From Candidatus Glassiibacteriota bacterium (GTDB lineage: Bacteria; Gemmatimonadota; Glassbacteria; GWA2-58-10): a DNA stretch of 8,973 nt. Shown one piece after another: positions 6,365 to 8,973 of this stretch. A program made the translations under genes and the position numbers. The notes beneath the pieces were generated by a model that ran no database searches, was not told the DNA's origin, and was given only the letters and a program-made list of their open reading frames with translations. Numbering within the stretch: the stretch's first letter is position 1; each line of letters opens with the position of its first letter. The stretch spans positions 1 to 8,973 of the forward strand of contig JAFGTO010000519.1 of assembly GCA_016934095.1 (NCBI GenBank), given 5' to 3'.

Positions 6365-8255
6365 CCATGCGCTCGCCGGTAGCTTGCTGCACGAAACTGC
6401 GGATCCCCGACGGGGTCAGTCCCATCCTCTCGAGGAGCAGGGTACGCTTGGCGGGTTTGAGGAACTGGTCGGAGACCCCCAGGTGTAATATCCGGTTGCC
6501 GGCAGGCCTTTTGGCCGAGGCGTAGAGCGAGACCTGGGACCCGAAACCGCCTGCCAGCACGTTTTCCTCGACCGTGACAATGGTCCGGTAGCTGCCGAGT
6601 ATGCGGTCCAGCATCGCGTGGTCCATGGGCTTGACAAAGCGGCAGTTGACCACCGCGGCGTTGATACCGTCCTTGAGCAGCAGCTTGCGCGCCCAGACCG
6701 CGGGATAGACCATCGAGCCCACGGCCAGGATGGCCACGTCCCCGCCGTCTTCGCACATCTCCCAGGAGCCGATCTCGACTTCGCGGAAGCGCCTGGAGCG
6801 GATGACACCCACCCCGCTGCCGCGCGGGTAGCGGATGCTGAAAGGAGCCTTGTCCTGCAGGAAAGCGGTATAGAGGAGGTCTCGCAGCTCGACTTCATCC
6901 TTGGGTGCGGAGACTATCATCCCGGGGATCATGCCCATGAAGGAGAGGTCGAACACGCCGTTGTGGGTCGGCCCGTCATCCCCCACCAGTCCGGCCCGGT
7001 CCAGGGCGAAAACCACCGGCATCTTCTGCAGGGCCACGTCGAGGATAGCCATGTCGAAAGCCCGCTGCATGAAAGTACTGTAGAGCGCGACCAGCGGCCT
7101 CATGCCCACCATGGCCATGCCGGCGGCGAAAGTGGCTGCGTGCTGCTCGGCGATCCCGACATCGAAAAAGCGCCCGGGATGCTCCTGCTGGAAGGTTTTC
7201 AGCCCGGTCCCATCCGGCATGGCTGCGGTAATGGCCAGGATGCGCGGGTTGTTCTCGGCAAGCTCCACCGCGGCCTGGCCCATGAACCAGGAATAGCTGG
7301 GGATCCTCGGCGGCAGGCTCTGGCCGGTGTCCACGTCGAAAGCCGCGGTGCCGTGGAACCTGGTGGGGTTGTTCTCGGCATGTTGGAAACCCTTGCCCTT
7401 CTTGGTTAGCACGTGCAGCAGGATCGGCCCCTCCAGCTCCTTGACAGTCTTCAGGGCGTGGATCATCTCCTCCAGGTCGTGCCCGTCTATCGGCCCGAAA
7501 TACCTGAAACCCAGCTCCTCGAAAAGCATGCCCGGCACGAACAGGTTCTTGACCGACTCCTCGAGCCGGTGGGCGAAACTGCGCACCTGGTCCTTGCCCA
7601 CCGGGAGCTTCTCGGTCATCTCCCAGATATCTTTCTTCAGCTTGGTATACCTGGGGTCGAGGATGATAGTGTTCAGGTACTGGGAGAAAGCCCCGACATT
7701 GGGGGAGATAGACATCTGGTTGTCGTTGAGCACCACCAGCAGGTTCCTGCCGCTGGCCCCGGCGTTGTTCAGGCCCTCGTAGGCCAGCCCCCCGGTAAGG
7801 GCCCCGTCCCCGACCACGGCCACCACGTTGAAGTCCTGACCCGAGAGGTCGCGGGCCGCGGCATAGCCCACCGCCGCGCTGATCGAGGTGCAGGCGTGCC
7901 CGGTGGCGAAAGCGTCGCAGGGGCTCTCCTCCGGGCTGGGGAACCCGCTGATTCCTCCGTCCTGGCGCAGCCACTTGAACGCCTCCCTGCGGCCGGTAAT
8001 AATCTTATGCACATAGCACTGGTGGCCCACGTCCCAGATGATTTTGTCGCGGGGGCAGTCGTAGATATAGTGCAGGGCCAGGGTCAGCTCCACCACCCCC
8101 AGGTTGGGAGCCAGGTGCCCGCCGCAGTCGCAGACCACCGAGACCATGTAGCTGCGCAGCTCCTCGCAGAGCCGCCCCATCTCCTCGACACTCAGGCGCT
8201 TGAGGTCTTCGGGGCTATCTATCCTCTCCAGCAGAGTTTTCGTTTTCTGAGACAC
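6330..8255 (-). CDS. dxs: 1-deoxy-D-xylulose-5-phosphate synthase
   Basis: A 641-residue thiamin-diphosphate enzyme that condenses pyruvate with glyceraldehyde 3-phosphate, the first step of the MEP isoprenoid pathway and a source for thiamin and pyridoxal. Seen: GGHLAPNLGVVELTLALHY (45-63, His47), WDVGHQ (74-79), the TPP motif GDGALTGG (149-156) to NDN (177-179), the general base region GIAEQHAATFAAG (367-379, Glu370), STFMQRAFD (393-401), DRAGLVGDDGPTH (419-431), and IRYPRG (474-479). Arg420, His431 and Arg478 match substrate-binding residues of the E. coli enzyme. Small deviations: GHACTSIS instead of GHSSTSIS, and NDNQMS instead of NDNEMS. The start is GTG at 8255; an in-frame TAA lies upstream and GGGGAG sits 10 nt before it. 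The last ~15 residues (TGERMDEHSVKGQHLP) go beyond the usual C-terminus and overlap nadK. First gene of a five-gene operon. Confidence 0.97.
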   Translation of the reverse strand: MSQKTKTLLERIDSPEDLKRLSVEEMGRLCEELRSYMVSVVCDCGGHLAPNLGVVELTLALHYIYDCPRDKIIWDVGHQCYVHKIITGRREAFKWLRQDGGISGFPSPEESPCDAFATGHACTSISAAVGYAAARDLSGQDFNVVAVVGDGALTGGLAYEGLNNAGASGRNLLVVLNDNQMSISPNVGAFSQYLNTIILDPRYTKLKKDIWEMTEKLPVGKDQVRSFAHRLEESVKNLFVPGMLFEELGFRYFGPIDGHDLEEMIHALKTVKELEGPILLHVLTKKGKGFQHAENNPTRFHGTAAFDVDTGQSLPPRIPSYSWFMGQAAVELAENNPRILAITAAMPDGTGLKTFQQEHPGRFFDVGIAEQHAATFAAGMAMVGMRPLVALYSTFMQRAFDMAILDVALQKMPVVFALDRAGLVGDDGPTHNGVFDLSFMGMIPGMIVSAPKDEVELRDLLYTAFLQDKAPFSIRYPRGSGVGVIRSRRFREVEIGSWEMCEDGGDVAILAVGSMVYPAVWARKLLLKDGINAAVVNCRFVKPMDHAMLDRILGSYRTIVTVEENVLAGGFGSQVSLYASAKRPAGNRILHLGVSDQFLKPAKRTLLLERMGLTPSGIRSFVQQATGERMDEHSVKGQHLP

Positions 8256-8265
8256 GTTCTTGTTT

Positions 8266-8271
8266 CTCCCC
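8266..8271 (-). promoter_or_regulatory. Ribosome binding site of dxs, within a short palindrome
   Basis: Minus strand GGGGAG, ten bases before the GTG start at 8255. It supports that start, since an in-frame TAA and no ATG lie upstream. The site is half of the near-palindrome TCCCCCGGGGA (8267-8277), so it could be partly masked by local pairing. Confidence 0.55.
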
Positions 8272-8281
8272 GGGGGACAGT

Positions 8282-8324
8282 CGGTAAATTTGAAACCATT
8301 AGTTGCCGGTAAAAGATTCCATTA
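8282..8324 (-). repeat. Imperfect tandem direct repeat in the dxs leader (TAATGG-N5/7-TTTACCG, two copies)
   Basis: On the minus strand TAATGG AATCT TTTACCG (8324-8307) is followed by TAATGG TTTCAAA TTTACCG (8301-8282). The two 6-base and two 7-base cores are identical, with 5- and 7-base spacers. The pair lies between the predicted transcription start (about 8328) and the dxs ribosome site. The stretch is much more AT-rich than its surroundings. It could be a tandem operator, a leader RNA element or chance similarity; I recognise no known regulator site or riboswitch. Confidence 0.5.
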
Positions 8325-8334
8325 CTGTATCTAA

Positions 8335-8362
8335 ATTATAACAGGCTTGAGCGCAGGGGCAA
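8335..8362 (-). promoter_or_regulatory. Extended -10 sigma70-type promoter of the dxs-nadK-recN-pgsA-PF04008 operon
   Basis: The minus strand has a perfect -10 hexamer TATAAT (8335-8340) preceded by TGT, making an extended -10 (TGNTATAAT). A TTGCCC -35 candidate (4 of 6 to TTGACA) lies at 8357-8362 with a 16-base spacer. Seven bases downstream of the -10 is an A at about 8328, a good start site, giving a leader of about 73 nt before the dxs GTG. It lies just past the ispA stop (8379), with no evident terminator between, so ispA read-through could add to operon expression. Confidence 0.7.
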
Positions 8363-8378
8363 GATAAATGTGCTTTCC

Positions 8379-8973
8379 TCAGGCCTGGCGTGCCAGGATG
8401 AATCCCGCTATTCCCGCGAGCACCGGGTCTTTCTCCAGTGCCGAGCCGGCCAGGGCTTCTTTCGCCCCCTCGACCGCCAGGGCGGCCAGGCGGCGGCTCT
8501 CGCTCACCCCGTAGACTGCCGGGAAAGTGGCTTTCCCGCGCGCCTTGTCCATCCCCACCTCCTTGCCCAGGTCCCTGGAATCTCCCAGCTCGTCCAGCAG
8601 GTCGTCCACGATCTGGAAAGCATAGCCGATCTTCTCTCCGTAAGCGGCCAGGGCCTCCAGGGTCCTGCGGTCAGCCCGGGCCAGCCTGGCCCCGAGGGTG
8701 CAGGAGACCCGGATCAGTGCGCCGGTCTTGTGCGAGTGGATGTACTCCAGGGTCCGCCCGTCCACCTGCTTCTTCTCGCTCTCCAGGTCCACCACCTGGC
8801 CGCCGACCACCCCGCCTCCCCCTACTGCGGCGGCCACCGAGGCCACTGTTTCCTCCCGCTCCCCGGGGTCCAGCCCCAGCCGGGCTGCCGAGCTTTCCAG
8901 CAGCTCGAAAGCCTCGAGCAGCAGCCCTGCGCCGGCAAGCATGGCCCGGCACTCGCCGAACTCCCGGTGGCAG
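8379..8973 (-). CDS. ispA: Polyprenyl synthetase (farnesyl/geranylgeranyl diphosphate synthase type), 3' part; 5' end outside window
   Basis: The frame is open to the window edge, giving 198 residues from CHREFGECRAMLAGAGLLLE; the internal Met at 8942 is not the start. The enzyme condenses isopentenyl diphosphate onto allylic diphosphates (isoprenoid chain elongation, cytoplasm). Seen: the CHREFGE...LAG segment, YIHSHKTGALI with the conserved Lys-Thr-Gly, and the second aspartate-rich motif FQIVDDLLDELGD (DDxxD) that binds Mg-diphosphate, followed by KARGKATFPAVYG. The first aspartate motif and the chain-length-determining residues lie upstream of the window, so farnesyl versus geranylgeranyl product cannot be decided; the ispA symbol is by resemblance. 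One oddity: the usual LAGDALL reads LAGAGLL, losing a normally conserved Asp. It is followed after 123 bp by dxs on the same strand, linking the start and the elongation stage of isoprenoid synthesis. Confidence 0.92.
   Translation of the reverse strand, partial: CHREFGECRAMLAGAGLLLEAFELLESSAARLGLDPGEREETVASVAAAVGGGGVVGGQVVDLESEKKQVDGRTLEYIHSHKTGALIRVSCTLGARLARADRRTLEALAAYGEKIGYAFQIVDDLLDELGDSRDLGKEVGMDKARGKATFPAVYGVSESRRLAALAVEGAKEALAGSALEKDPVLAGIAGFILARQA

Noticed and set aside
6618..8312. Two long plus-strand open frames (6618-7409, 7413-8312) and a long minus-strand alternate frame opposite or within dxs
   Set aside because: All are His/Gly/Ala/Arg-rich shadows of the complete dxs frame.
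8256..8378. A known riboswitch (for example a TPP element) in the dxs leader
   Set aside because: I looked for the TPP box CUGAGA and similar conserved cores and did not see them; the leader is only about 73 nt.
8341..8378. Intrinsic terminator after ispA
   Set aside because: No GC-rich stem with a T-run is visible between the ispA stop and the dxs promoter.
1..8973. Mobile elements, CRISPR arrays, tRNA/rRNA genes, toxin-antitoxin or defence modules
   Set aside because: No terminal repeats, transposase motifs, regularly spaced repeats or RNA-gene signatures were found; nearly all bases belong to eight recognisable coding regions.

Overview
The window is a GC-rich (roughly 60-65% by eye), densely packed bacterial stretch with two convergent gene blocks. 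The best hint to the host is the C-terminal domain of the first gene. It is a FlgD-like / type IX secretion (T9SS) 'type A' sorting domain with the NRPNPFNPSTTI and SGVYFYRL signatures. Together with the GC content, this points to the Fibrobacteres-Chlorobi-Bacteroidetes (FCB) superphylum or a neighbouring candidate phylum (for example Zixibacteria, KSB1, Latescibacteria or Glassbacteria). This is an inference from domain style, and I cannot name a species.

Left block (1-2571, + strand): the 3' part of a large secreted protein whose visible start looks like the end of a subtilisin (S8) peptidase domain, followed by Ig-like and FCB-type beta domains and the sorting domain. A lipoprotein gene of unknown function follows, overlapping it by 4 bp (ATGA). 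The two are probably co-translated and both exported.

Right block (2586-8255, - strand): a compact five-gene operon, in transcription order dxs (isoprenoid precursor and thiamin/pyridoxal precursor), nadK (NADP synthesis), recN (double-strand-break repair), a CDP-alcohol phosphatidyltransferase like pgsA (phospholipid synthesis), and a PF04008 'adenosine-specific kinase'. Junctions are tight: 35 bp overlap, 7 bp gap, 4 bp overlap, 11 bp gap. A good extended -10 promoter (8335-8362) lies just upstream of dxs, followed by a short AT-rich leader with an imperfect direct repeat. Upstream of that, also on the - strand, is the 3' part of an ispA-type polyprenyl synthase (8379 to the window edge), whose substrates derive from the pathway that DXS starts. 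The ispA-dxs-...-nadK-recN order resembles the well-known ispA-dxs-tlyA-argR-recN neighbourhood of Firmicutes and others, here without tlyA and argR.

The two blocks converge with only 14 bp between stop codons (2572-2585). There is no gene-free stretch above 300 bp; the largest is the 123 bp ispA-dxs spacer. I see no tRNA, rRNA, CRISPR array, insertion sequence, phage gene or obvious horizontally acquired island. Most of the window is housekeeping. The points most worth a second look are the dxs leader, the PF04008 gene in this operon, the dxs/nadK overlap, and the secreted protein/lipoprotein pair.
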